64,000 nucleotides of DNA from an uncultured Eubacteriales bacterium (lineage in GTDB: Bacteria > Bacillota > Clostridia > Peptostreptococcales > Anaerovoracaceae): the NCBI GenBank assembly GCA_902776725.1, contig CACYQX010000001.1, forward strand, positions 1 to 64,000, in the 5' to 3' direction. Positions 52,876-61,047 of the stretch are shown here, one piece after another. Positions within the stretch are counted from its first letter, which is position 1; each line of letters begins with the position of its first letter. Under the pieces are notes generated by a model that saw nothing but the letters and a program-made list of their open reading frames with translations, ran no database searches and had not been told where the DNA came from. The translations under genes were made by a program, and so were the position numbers.

Positions 52876-54888
52876 GTGAATAATTCTGGAGTCGGTAAAG
52901 TTTTTAAGAGAGAACAGGTGCTATTTATTGCTATTCTAGCGCTGCTGGTTGTAGTAATAATGCTCTTCTCTTTCCGTGCTCTCGGAAGCGGCAATAACAA
53001 TACTGACTTCCAAAAGCGCTTCACAACCTTCAGCGATGATTGGACAGTTACGGTAGACGGCAATTCAAGCACCGTCACCTTCCCCGCACTGCTTACAAGC
53101 GGAGATGACTCTCTGATAGTGCTCAGCAAGACTTTGCCGGAATCCATTCCTGAGTACAGTGCACTTGCAATGAGAAACTACCATCTCGTTATATACGCGA
53201 GGGTTAACGGAGAACTCATCTACACCTACCCGAACAATCCTTCCGATGATTTTACTTTGCTCAGCGACGCATGGAGCATCATAGAACTGAAGCCGGAGTA
53301 TGCCGGAGCTACATTAGAACTTACGCTAAAGACACTTTCATTCAGAAAGTTTTCCGACTATATTTATGACTTTTATCTCGGAGACAGCAATTCGATAATC
53401 AAGCATATCAGCGATCTTTCATCCTTCCCATTTATGACGGGAATTATACTTCTTACGATCGGCGCATTTATAATCGGACTGAGTTTGCTTTTCGGAAAGC
53501 ATACGGATCAAAGCCCCAACATTCCGCTCGGACTTGCGCTGATGCTCTTTAGCGTATGGATGATGAATAGATCGAGACCGGCAATGTTCTCCGGAAGCAA
53601 CGGGCGTATATTCCTTATATCACTTACGTCCATGCTTCTCGTTGCACCTTTCCTCTTCCTGTTTGTTTCAAGGCGCAGCGAAAAGCTTAGGAAATTATCA
53701 TACATCGGCTTCATCGCGAGCTTCCTCTTTGGAATCTTTGTTATTGGAGCGCGTTCGCTGGTCAGATTTGATGCCGAAATCGTAACAACTGTGGCATATG
53801 CATTTGGCTTTACCGCACTTATTTTCAACCTCGTCTTTTTGCACGATCGATCCTTCGGCAAACCATCTATGCAAATACCAAAGGAGGAGCGCAACCTAAA
53901 CATTATTGAGTTTTCCACTCTGGTGTTATTCGTTATAACCGCGCTCGTGGGATTCATAACAAATACCAAGCAGCTCAGGACCGATATAAACATCCCTATG
54001 CGCGTTCTTCTAATTGTGTATTCGCTCGCATATCTTGGAATAATACTTTGGCGAGTGTATATCGCCGCAAGAGAAAGAGAAGTCGTAGCGCATAAGCTCC
54101 AGGAAAGCCAGCTCGAACTCATGATGGGTCAGATTCAGCCGCATTATATGTTCAATACAATCAGCTCAATCCGAACCATGGTCAAGGTCGATCCCGACAC
54201 CGCATACAATATGCTTTACGATTTTGCAAAATACTTAAGAGCAAATGTCGATAACACCACCAATCTCGGCGGAATCAAAATTGCCGATGAGGTAGAGAAT
54301 ATAAAGAGCTACGCAAATATCGAACTCGTAAGATTTGCGGATAGACTCGATATTGATTACGTGATTGAATCCGGTGACTTTCTCGTTCCCGCGCTTTCGA
54401 TTCAGCCGATTGTCGAAAACGCAATCAAGCATGGCGTAACCAAGAAGCCTTCGGGAGGAACAATAACCCTCAGAACTTATGAGGATGCGGATAATTATGT
54501 TGTAGAAGTAAAAGACGACGGCATCGGTATCGGACCTGCCGCCGCATGCAAACTATTCCGGGCGGCAAAGGACACCGGCTACGAAGAAAACCATTCTAAG
54601 CGCCTCGCACAAGAAGCAATGAAGAGCATTATTGATGATGTACATCTTTTGGACGAAGACGGCGAAAGAATAGACCTTCGAGAGCTTCTCGATACATATA
54701 AACCGGTTGAAGAAGAGATTAAGGAGAAACATAAATCCGCCGGAATGTCCAATATAATCATGAGACTTAGAGAAATGGCAGAAGCCAAAATAGAAATCTC
54801 GAGCCAAGTCAACGTCGGAACAACCGTAAAGGTTTCCTTCCCCAAGGACAGCGAGTTCCAGAAGCCCCAAGAAGAAAAAGAAGAGTAA
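52876..54888 (+). CDS. orphan 7TM sensor histidine kinase (LytS/DISM-like)
   Basis: About 670 residues. A first membrane helix, an extracytoplasmic beta-rich domain (~45-180), then seven membrane helices (~185-395) as in 7TMR-DISM receptors. A HisKA_3/LytS-type kinase follows: phosphoacceptor His423 in QIQPHYMFNTISSIR, N-box IVENAIKHG, G1 DDGIGIGPA. Between G1 and the G2-like HKSAGMSNIIMRL there is an unusual ~65-residue charged insert in the ATP lid. No response regulator is adjacent. Start uncertain: GTG 52876 was preferred, but TTG 52843 is in frame. Confidence 0.82.
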   Translation: MNNSGVGKVFKREQVLFIAILALLVVVIMLFSFRALGSGNNNTDFQKRFTTFSDDWTVTVDGNSSTVTFPALLTSGDDSLIVLSKTLPESIPEYSALAMRNYHLVIYARVNGELIYTYPNNPSDDFTLLSDAWSIIELKPEYAGATLELTLKTLSFRKFSDYIYDFYLGDSNSIIKHISDLSSFPFMTGIILLTIGAFIIGLSLLFGKHTDQSPNIPLGLALMLFSVWMMNRSRPAMFSGSNGRIFLISLTSMLLVAPFLFLFVSRRSEKLRKLSYIGFIASFLFGIFVIGARSLVRFDAEIVTTVAYAFGFTALIFNLVFLHDRSFGKPSMQIPKEERNLNIIEFSTLVLFVITALVGFITNTKQLRTDINIPMRVLLIVYSLAYLGIILWRVYIAAREREVVAHKLQESQLELMMGQIQPHYMFNTISSIRTMVKVDPDTAYNMLYDFAKYLRANVDNTTNLGGIKIADEVENIKSYANIELVRFADRLDIDYVIESGDFLVPALSIQPIVENAIKHGVTKKPSGGTITLRTYEDADNYVVEVKDDGIGIGPAAACKLFRAAKDTGYEENHSKRLAQEAMKSIIDDVHLLDEDGERIDLRELLDTYKPVEEEIKEKHKSAGMSNIIMRLREMAEAKIEISSQVNVGTTVKVSFPKDSEFQKPQEEKEE

Positions 54889-54891
54889 TAC

Positions 54892-54925
54892 AAAAAGAAC
54901 CTCGTAAATTCGAGGTTCTTTTTTA
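54892..54925. terminator. bidirectional intrinsic terminator
   Basis: AAAAAGAACCTCG...CGAGGTTCTTTTTT; between convergent kinase and peptidoglycan-binding genes. Confidence 0.9.
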
Positions 54926-54945
54926 GATAAAATTCAAACGAGCTA

Positions 54946-55539
54946 TTATACGCCGAGTTCCTTGTTGATCCAATTCTGGAGCGCGGTATATGTTTCCGGT
55001 CCTGCTTCTCCATCAACAGTTACACCCAGGAATGCCTGGAGCGCCTTGCTTGTCTCAGGACCCCACTCGCCGTCCGGCTCAGCTCCAACCTTCTTCTGAA
55101 GGGCAGTAATCGTTTCAGGTCCAAGGATGCCGTCCTCTGCTACTCCAAGCAAATGCTGGAGAGCTGTGATGCTGGCAGGTCCAAATACGCCATCTACATC
55201 GAGCTTCAGCGCAGCGTTTACAGCCTGTGCCTTCTCCTCTACTACAGCCTTAGCTTCAGCCGCAGCAGCCTGAGCCTTTTCCTTTACTCTGGCTTCTGCC
55301 TCAGCCAGTTTCTGCTCTTCTTCTTTAACCTTTGCCGCAGCCTGTGCCTTTGCCTCTGCAGCCTTTGCTTCTGCCTGCGCTTTTGCTTCTGCAGCCTTTG
55401 CCTTTGCTGCAATCTCAGCAGCCTTTGCTTCTACCTTTGCAGTCTCCTCCTGGAGCTTAGCTTCGGCCTTTGCAGCCGTCTGCTCTACAGTAGCTACGGC
55501 TTCTTCGTTTTTCTTTTTTAACTTGTCAAAAAGACCCAT
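54946..55539 (-). CDS. Ala/Lys/Glu coiled-coil protein with peptidoglycan-binding-like repeats
   Basis: 197 residues. Residues ~8-108 are almost only Ala, Lys, Glu, Val and Gln, a long helix or coiled coil with tandem KAxAEAKAQA-like units. About 112-197 carry four copies of a DGxxGPxTxxALQxxLG motif (DGVFGPASITALQ, DGILGPETITALQ, DGEWGPETSKALQ, DGEAGPETYTALQ), as in PG_binding_1. There is no signal peptide or membrane helix, odd for a wall-binding protein. AGAGGTG precedes the ATG. Confidence 0.8.
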   Translation of the reverse strand: MGLFDKLKKKNEEAVATVEQTAAKAEAKLQEETAKVEAKAAEIAAKAKAAEAKAQAEAKAAEAKAQAAAKVKEEEQKLAEAEARVKEKAQAAAAEAKAVVEEKAQAVNAALKLDVDGVFGPASITALQHLLGVAEDGILGPETITALQKKVGAEPDGEWGPETSKALQAFLGVTVDGEAGPETYTALQNWINKELGV

Positions 55540-55582
55540 AATTCACCTCTTTAATATCAATAGAATTAACTAGATTTAGGGT

Positions 55583-55610
55583 ATTATACCAAATATTCTG
55601 TCATTTTCAA
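55583..55610 (-). promoter_or_regulatory. promoter of peptidoglycan-binding-like gene
   Basis: Minus strand TTGAAA (55605-55610), 16-nt spacer, TGG-TATAAT (55583-55588). Confidence 0.65.
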
Positions 55611-55710
55611 AGTGAATCCCAACAAAAAAACGCCTGTCCCGGGGCGCTCGCCTTAGATGATTATTACGCCATTCTCCCGCTAATTTTCCCTACTTATTGT
55701 ATATTATATA

Positions 55711-55738
55711 TTGCATATTGTATACAATATGGTACAAT
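55711..55738 (+). promoter_or_regulatory. promoter with 18-bp palindromic operator for the flavoprotein reductase
   Basis: TTGCAT (55711-55716), 16-nt spacer, TACAAT (55733-55738). The perfect palindrome CATATTGTATACAATATG (55714-55731) fills the spacer. AGGAGG follows before the ATG. Rest of 55540-55778: no gene seen. Confidence 0.6.
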
Positions 55739-55778
55739 ATTTTTGCGATAATACTTGTTTAAGTAGGAGGAAAAGCAA

Positions 55779-57569
55779 ATGAAAAAACTACTTGCATTAC
55801 TTGTAATCCTGGCGCTTACCTTCTCTTTGGTCGCTTGTGGCGGAACAGATAAGCCCTCCGGAACGACCGATGGAGATGCTCAGACAGGAACTTTTAAGGC
55901 CGGCACTTACGAAGGCGAAGCTGCAGGCTTTGGTGGCGATAGCTCACCCATTAAGGTTTCAGTGACACTTTCTGATGAAGCAATCGAAAGCATTGAATAT
56001 ACCGCAGATGGTGAGACCCCGACCGTTGGCGGCGCAGCACTTCCCGACTTAGTTGAAGAAGTTCTTGCAGCACAGTCAACTATGATTGACGCCAAGTCCG
56101 GTGCTACAATCACATCCAATGGATTCTTTGAAGCCGTTGACATGGCTCTTGAAGCTGCAGGTGTAGACCCTGCTTCTCTTGAACCAAAGGAAACAGCTAC
56201 CAAGGATGTTGAGAACATCGATAAGGAAGTTGACATAGTTATAGCAGGTGCAGGTGGTGCAGGTATGACAGCCGCCATCACAGCAGCACAGAATGGTAAA
56301 TCTGTTGTCATCCTTGAGAAGGCAACTATCGTCGGCGGTAACTCCAGCTACGCCACAGGCGGTATGAACGCTGCAGAGACACATTACCAGGCTGAACAGG
56401 GAATCGAGGATTCCGCTCAGCTCTTCTACGACGATACCATGAAGGGTGGACACGATTTGAACGATCCTGAACTCGTTCGCACATTGGCTGAAAACTCTTC
56501 TGCCGCTATCGATTGGCTCGATTCAATCGGTGCTCCCCTATCCAACGTTGGACAGGCAGGCGGTGCTTCAACAAAGCGTCAGCACAGACCTGTTAACGAC
56601 GAAGGAAAGATCCTTTCCGTAGGAACATACCTTGTTGAGCACCTCACCGCCACATGCGAAGAGCTCGGTATTGAAATCATCACAGATGCAAAGGTTGATG
56701 AAATCCTGATGGAAGACGGCAAAGCCGTTGGTCTCCATGCAACAGGTTCCAAGGGTAATGAAATAACCGTTCACGCAAACAGCGTAATCATCGCAACAGG
56801 CGGATTCGGTTCAAACCCTGAACTCATCACCCAGTATAGACCTGACCTTGAAGGCTATGTTTCCACAAACGCACCTTCGATTACAGGTGATGCAATTGCA
56901 CTCCTTCAGGCAATCGGTGCAGACTTTGTTGACCTTGAGCAGATTCAGATTCACCCGACCGTAGTACAGACAGATGGTTCCCTCATTTCAGAGTCACTCC
57001 GTGGAGACGGCGCCATCCTTCTGAACAAAGAAGGTGTACGTTTCTGCAACGAACTTCTCACAAGAGACGTTGTATCCGCACACGTTAACGAGCAGACAGA
57101 CAGCTTTGCATGGCTGATTGCTGACGATGTAATGGCTCAGGGTTCCACAGTTATCGAAAAATACGTATCCAAGGGATATATGATTAAATGCGATACAGTT
57201 GCAGACCTTGCAGCTTTGATGGAAGTCGATGAAGCTACAGTACAGGAAAGCCTCGATAAATGGGCTGCAGCCGTACAGAATAAGAACGACGAAGAATTTG
57301 GCAGAGGAGAATTCGACGCCAACCTGACAGATCTTACAACTGCTCCATACTATGCAGTTAAGATCTCCCCGGGTATCCACCACTGCATGGGCGGCGTTAA
57401 GATCAATGCCAACGCTGAGGTTCTCGATACAAACGGAGAAGTTATTCCTGGTCTCTTCGCTGCCGGCGAAGTTACAGGTGGCGTACACGGCGGAAACCGT
57501 CTCGGTGGTAATGCTGTTGCAGACTTCACAGTATTCGGAATCATCGCAGGCGAAAACGCATCGAAGTAA
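55779..57569 (+). CDS. FMN-binding, FAD-dependent reductase lipoprotein (fumarate/urocanate reductase family)
   Basis: 596 residues. Lipobox LVACG. Residues ~40-125 are an FMN_bind domain with DAKSGATITSNGF, an exact covalent-FMN motif for ApbE. From ~150 there is a FAD_binding_2 domain (VDIVIAGAGGAGMTAAITAA, GGNSSYATGGMNAAET) with the capping domain (RGDGAILLNKEGVRFCNEL) and the end GGVHGGNRLGGNAVADFTVFG. Reduces an activated C=C bond outside the cell. The acceptor cannot be read from sequence; fumarate, urocanate, acrylate and cinnamate-type acids are all known for the family. Confidence 0.9.
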   Translation: MKKLLALLVILALTFSLVACGGTDKPSGTTDGDAQTGTFKAGTYEGEAAGFGGDSSPIKVSVTLSDEAIESIEYTADGETPTVGGAALPDLVEEVLAAQSTMIDAKSGATITSNGFFEAVDMALEAAGVDPASLEPKETATKDVENIDKEVDIVIAGAGGAGMTAAITAAQNGKSVVILEKATIVGGNSSYATGGMNAAETHYQAEQGIEDSAQLFYDDTMKGGHDLNDPELVRTLAENSSAAIDWLDSIGAPLSNVGQAGGASTKRQHRPVNDEGKILSVGTYLVEHLTATCEELGIEIITDAKVDEILMEDGKAVGLHATGSKGNEITVHANSVIIATGGFGSNPELITQYRPDLEGYVSTNAPSITGDAIALLQAIGADFVDLEQIQIHPTVVQTDGSLISESLRGDGAILLNKEGVRFCNELLTRDVVSAHVNEQTDSFAWLIADDVMAQGSTVIEKYVSKGYMIKCDTVADLAALMEVDEATVQESLDKWAAAVQNKNDEEFGRGEFDANLTDLTTAPYYAVKISPGIHHCMGGVKINANAEVLDTNGEVIPGLFAAGEVTGGVHGGNRLGGNAVADFTVFGIIAGENASK

Positions 57570-57604
57570 TTTAAATAAGCGTTTCAATAATAGCCGATAA
57601 CAAA

Positions 57605-57637
57605 AGAATCACCTCATGCGAGGTGATTCTTTTTTTA
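57605..57637. terminator. bidirectional intrinsic terminator
   Basis: GAATCACCTC-ATGC-GAGGTGATTC followed by seven T. The T-tract touches the stop codon of the convergent rhodanese gene. Confidence 0.92.
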
Positions 57638-58108
57638 CTCTGTAACTATGTCTCCTGTCCAGTCTATTATTCCGCCAAATTCATATATATTCCTATAGCC
57701 CATATCCGTAAGCTTCTGGGATGCCTGTTTGCTTCTGTTTCCGCTTCGGCAATAGACCAGTATCACTTGATCCAAATCCGCGAGTTCGGCAGGCTGAGCA
57801 TCAACTATTTCTTCATTTGGTACACAAATCGCATTTGGAATATGTCCTGCGCTATACTCCTCCCGGGTTCTCACATCCAAGATGATGACATCCTCATTCT
57901 CCTCCATCATCTTCGCCGCCTCTTCTTGAGTGATTTGAGTATAACTGCCTTGGTTACTTGTGGTGCTTGTGGCATTTGTTGTATTTGTGCCATCCGGCGC
58001 AGCGTTGGCGGACGTGTCCCTCTTGGTGCAGCCGGCTAATAGTAAAATCGCCACAACTACCAAGGTGATTGCTATGTAAAAACTTTTTGTTCCTATCTCC
58101 AGTTTCAT
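57635..58108 (-). CDS. rhodanese-domain lipoprotein
   Basis: 157 residues. Signal with lipobox LLAGC, Thr/Asn-rich linker, then one rhodanese domain: ITQEEAAKMMEENEDVIILD, VRTREEYSAGHIPNAICVPN, active-site loop VYCRSGNRSKQAS, and ending with the EFGGIIDWTG motif. Sulfur transfer or thiol chemistry on the outer surface. The active Cys is intact. Confidence 0.92.
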   Translation of the reverse strand: MKLEIGTKSFYIAITLVVVAILLLAGCTKRDTSANAAPDGTNTTNATSTTSNQGSYTQITQEEAAKMMEENEDVIILDVRTREEYSAGHIPNAICVPNEEIVDAQPAELADLDQVILVYCRSGNRSKQASQKLTDMGYRNIYEFGGIIDWTGDIVTE

Positions 58109-58261
58109 TCCTAACCTCTCTAATTCTTCTTTTTTATATAAGAAGCAACTCCGTCATTATGTTTTTATTATGCTCCGGGAACAGATTTCTTCCGTGATAA
58201 TCACAAAAACACATATTACATATTACCCTATTATCTTTTGTCTTAATCACCGAAACCCTTA

Positions 58262-58295
58262 GAAAAAGGGCTCAGAAGTTAACCTTCTGAGCCCT
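58262..58295 (-). terminator. terminator of ssrA
   Basis: Minus strand AGGGCTCAGAAG-GTTAA-CTTCTGAGCCCT followed by TTTTC, 11 nt beyond the tmRNA 3' end. Confidence 0.9.
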
Positions 58296-58305
58296 TGGTT
58301 TTAGG

Positions 58306-58661
58306 TGGTGGAGATGGTGGGAGTCGAACCCACGTCCGAAAGCACATTCACTAGACTTTCTCCGAGCGCATCCGATGATTAAATTTTCGCCCAAGCCGCT
58401 GCCCATCGGCAGGCCACGGCCCAAGTTATCCCGTTAGTCCCTTGCGGCCACGGGCATTACCGCAAAGTTTTCCTGTATAGTCGACGCCAGCATCCGAGCC
58501 TACAGGTAAACCCGGAGTGACGCGCGGGCTGCGTAATTAGGCAGCAAATGCGAAATTGTTATTTTTTGCGTTTGTATTTAACGGCCAGCTTTTTACGTGG
58601 ATCCGGCGGCCACGGCTCGCTTATCCGGCTTCAACACCCCCGTCGAAACCTTTACACCCCC
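58306..58661 (-). ncRNA. ssrA: transfer-messenger RNA
   Basis: The 5' end GGGGGTGTAAAGGTTTCGAC and 3' end GGGTTCGACTCCCACCATCT-CCACCA form the tRNA-like part (acceptor GGGGGTG with CATCTCC, using G-U pairs). CCA is encoded. The tag frame reads AKNNNFAFAA then TAA (minus strand, near 58540-58560). Rescues stalled ribosomes with SmpB, whose gene lies just upstream. Confidence 0.96.
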
Positions 58662-58705
58662 ACGGTGTCTTGCTTGGTGATGAGCGACTTTCTCATCGCC
58701 TGAGA

Positions 58706-58734
58706 ATTATATACCCGAGCATGCCGAGTGTCAA
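58706..58734 (-). promoter_or_regulatory. consensus ssrA promoter
   Basis: Minus strand TTGACA (58729-58734), 17-nt spacer, TATAAT (58706-58711). Predicts a short 5' leader removed by RNase P. Confidence 0.85.
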
Positions 58735-58770
58735 TCAAATTGAATTAAACCGCTGGTATAATCGCGACAC

Positions 58771-59235
58771 TTAGCCGCGCTTTCTAACCGCCCTTTCCAT
58801 CGCACGTTTGGCATCCCTCTGCGCGATTGATTCGCGCTTATCGTACTGCTTCTTTCCGCGCGCGAGTGCGATTTCGACCTTTGCTCGTCCCTCTTCATTT
58901 ATATACATCTGCACGGGAACTATTGTCATGCCCTGCTGAGTTGTTGCGCCGATCATCTTTCTTATCTCGCGCTTATGCACGAGAAGCTTCCTCGGGCGAA
59001 GCGGGTCGACATTATAACGATTCCCTTCTCTATATGGGCTTATATGCATTCCATACAAAATAAGCTCGCCACCATCAACCTTGGCGTAGCTTTCTTTGAT
59101 GCTGACCTTGCCTGCGCGGACGGATTTGATTTCCGTTCCGGTTAGAGCAATTCCTGCCTCTATTATTTCTTCCAGAAAATAATCGTGGCGAGCTTTCTTG
59201 TTGTTCGCCACGAGTTTGCGTTCTTTCTTGCCCAT
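58771..59235 (-). CDS. smpB: SsrA-binding protein SmpB
   Basis: 154 residues. [55 protein letters not shown], and the basic tail [16 protein letters not shown]. Brings tmRNA to the stalled ribosome. Same strand as ssrA and directly upstream, as in many Bacillota. Confidence 0.97.
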   Translation of the reverse strand: MGKKERKLVANNKKARHDYFLEEIIEAGIALTGTEIKSVRAGKVSIKESYAKVDGGELILYGMHISPYREGNRYNVDPLRPRKLLVHKREIRKMIGATTQQGMTIVPVQMYINEEGRAKVEIALARGKKQYDKRESIAQRDAKRAMERAVRKRG

Positions 59236-59268
59236 CTCTCTTTAATCGAAAACTCTTCTACTAAACTT

Positions 59269-59916
59269 CTAATCCTCGTCGTACGGATTCTTTATAACAC
59301 CCATCTTATCCATCGGCAAAAGCCTGAATATAACCTTACCCAGGATGCTGTCATAGGATATAAGTCCCACACTTTCATCTCTTGAGTCTACGCTGATTCT
59401 TCTGTTATCTCCCAGGCAAAAAACCGTGTCCGACGGAACAACCAATTTATCTATATCTCCCGGCGTCGTCATGTCCTTGGTATAGCTATCGTCGATTTCC
59501 TGCCCATTAACATATACTTTGCCTGCATAAATGCTTATTTCATCTCCCGGAACACCGATTACCCTCTTGATCAGAAGCTTGTTCTCGCCTTCTGTGGTTT
59601 TCATATCGGTCGCAAAGACGATTACATCTCCAAGCTGCGGCGTACCGCGAAACAATTTGTATGCCTGCTTGCTGATAAAGAGATAGTCATTGGTATGAAA
59701 ATTCGGCTCCATTGAATGTTGCTGAACTACCGTCGGCTTTATGAACTGCAGTATGGCCACAGCGATAACGATTGCGATTGCGGCACCTTTGACCCACTCC
59801 ATAATCGAATCCGATCCTTGAGCATTGCCCTCGGTCTTGGTCGTAGTTACATCCTCGCCTGCAACCTCTGCATTAACTTCTTTATTTTCAAGTTCCTGGT
59901 ACTTTTTACTTCTCAC
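59269..59916 (-). CDS. lepB: signal peptidase I
   Basis: About 215 residues. One N-terminal membrane helix (WVKGAAIAIVIAVAILQFI), Ser nucleophile in QQHSMEPNFH, Lys base in LLIKRVIGVPGDEI, and LGDNRRISVDSRD near the end. Cleaves exported preproteins. The GTG at 59916 lies 1 nt after the stop of the pseudouridine synthase, with GGAG as ribosome binding site. The acidic cytoplasmic head (~40 residues) is longer than usual. Confidence 0.94.
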   Translation of the reverse strand: MRSKKYQELENKEVNAEVAGEDVTTTKTEGNAQGSDSIMEWVKGAAIAIVIAVAILQFIKPTVVQQHSMEPNFHTNDYLFISKQAYKLFRGTPQLGDVIVFATDMKTTEGENKLLIKRVIGVPGDEISIYAGKVYVNGQEIDDSYTKDMTTPGDIDKLVVPSDTVFCLGDNRRISVDSRDESVGLISYDSILGKVIFRLLPMDKMGVIKNPYDED

Positions 59917-59917
59917 T

Positions 59918-60919
59918 TTATATCTCCAAACACCTAATATCACCAAATATTTCTTTGGCTATTTCCAAAAAGCGCTTCGTTGGCTCCGCACGTAGAGTCT
60001 TACCCTCCAGATAATTGAGCGGACTATCCTCAAGATACGAGAACTCTATCTCCCATGCGTGAAGCAGCTGTCCGTTAAGACCAAAGCGCTCTCTAAGTTT
60101 CTTGTTAATCTTCTCGTCTCCGTATTTTGGGTCGCCCGCAAGCGGATATCCCGCACTTGCGAGATGCGCTCTTATCTGGTGACTTCTTCCCGTGACGAGT
60201 TCTACCTTGATCAAAGAATACCCCTGCGCCGCCATAATGGGCTCCGCAATGGTTACGATTTCACGAGCGTCGTCGCCGCTTTGCACCACGGTCACGCGGT
60301 TCGCTTCTTCGTCCTTTATGAGCGCGTCCGAAAGTTCCAATCTCTTCTTGAGTTCTCCCGCGGCAATCGTAAGATAAAACTTCTTTATGCCGTCGCGCCT
60401 TCTGATTCTTCTATTCAAGTCGCGCAATGCTTTTGCATTTTTACCAAAGAGCACGATTCCCGTAGTATTGCGGTCCAGTCTGTTTGCGGAAGCCGGAGTA
60501 AATCCTTTGCTCGCCTTCGGGTCGTATTCACCGCGAATAATTAGGTCGTCAACAACCTGATTTGCGAGATGGTTTTTCTTTTCCACTCCGTCGCCGTGCG
60601 TAAGAAGACCAAAGGGCTTATTTACCGCGATTATGTTTTCGTCTTCATAGACCGTGGTGAATTCTTTCTTGGCCTTGGCGCTTATTGAATCACCGCGAGG
60701 CTTGGTCTTAAGTTCCGCAAGCTGATTTTCAGTGATATATATATCCACCCTGTCTCCGGATTTCAGCACAAGCTCACGCGAAGCGCGTTTTCCGTTGACT
60801 TTGACATCCTTTCGGATGGCCTTATATATAAAAGACAGCGGTGCCTCGCCCAAATACTTCCGTAAGAAGCGATCCAGCCTCTGCCCCTCCTCATTTTCGC
60901 TAATTTCTACATATATCAC
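59918..60919 (-). CDS. RluA-family pseudouridine synthase
   Basis: About 333 residues. S4 domain (LDRFLRKYLGEAPLSFIYKA, VNGKRASRELVLKSGD), then the RluA catalytic core with Asp in ANRLDRNTTGIVLFGKN and VTGRSHQIRAHLASAGYPLAG. The usual His before Arg-Leu-Asp is Asn. Modifies rRNA or tRNA uridines (RluC/RluD type). TATAAT (60926-60931, minus) is 6 nt before a GTG at 60919, suggesting a leaderless GTG start; an ATG at 60934 would lie inside the promoter. Confidence 0.9.
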   Translation of the reverse strand: MIYVEISENEEGQRLDRFLRKYLGEAPLSFIYKAIRKDVKVNGKRASRELVLKSGDRVDIYITENQLAELKTKPRGDSISAKAKKEFTTVYEDENIIAVNKPFGLLTHGDGVEKKNHLANQVVDDLIIRGEYDPKASKGFTPASANRLDRNTTGIVLFGKNAKALRDLNRRIRRRDGIKKFYLTIAAGELKKRLELSDALIKDEEANRVTVVQSGDDAREIVTIAEPIMAAQGYSLIKVELVTGRSHQIRAHLASAGYPLAGDPKYGDEKINKKLRERFGLNGQLLHAWEIEFSYLEDSPLNYLEGKTLRAEPTKRFLEIAKEIFGDIRCLEI

Positions 60920-61047
60920 CCAAATATTATACATCAATGGCGGATACCTTGTAAACAAAACCGGGTGATTGGGTGGATATAAATGGTAATTTGCGAAATC
61001 AGGGCTATTGTGCTAAATTATATGTGCAATGTAGAACAGGGGGAACC

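Noticed and set aside
52876..54888. Sensor kinase as direct regulator of the catechol operon
   Set aside because: Only the divergent position supports it; no response regulator is adjacent and IclR already fits the role.
58556..58774. Plus-strand frame over the tmRNA 5' end
   Set aside because: It overlaps ssrA and its promoter; composition is that of an RNA gene.
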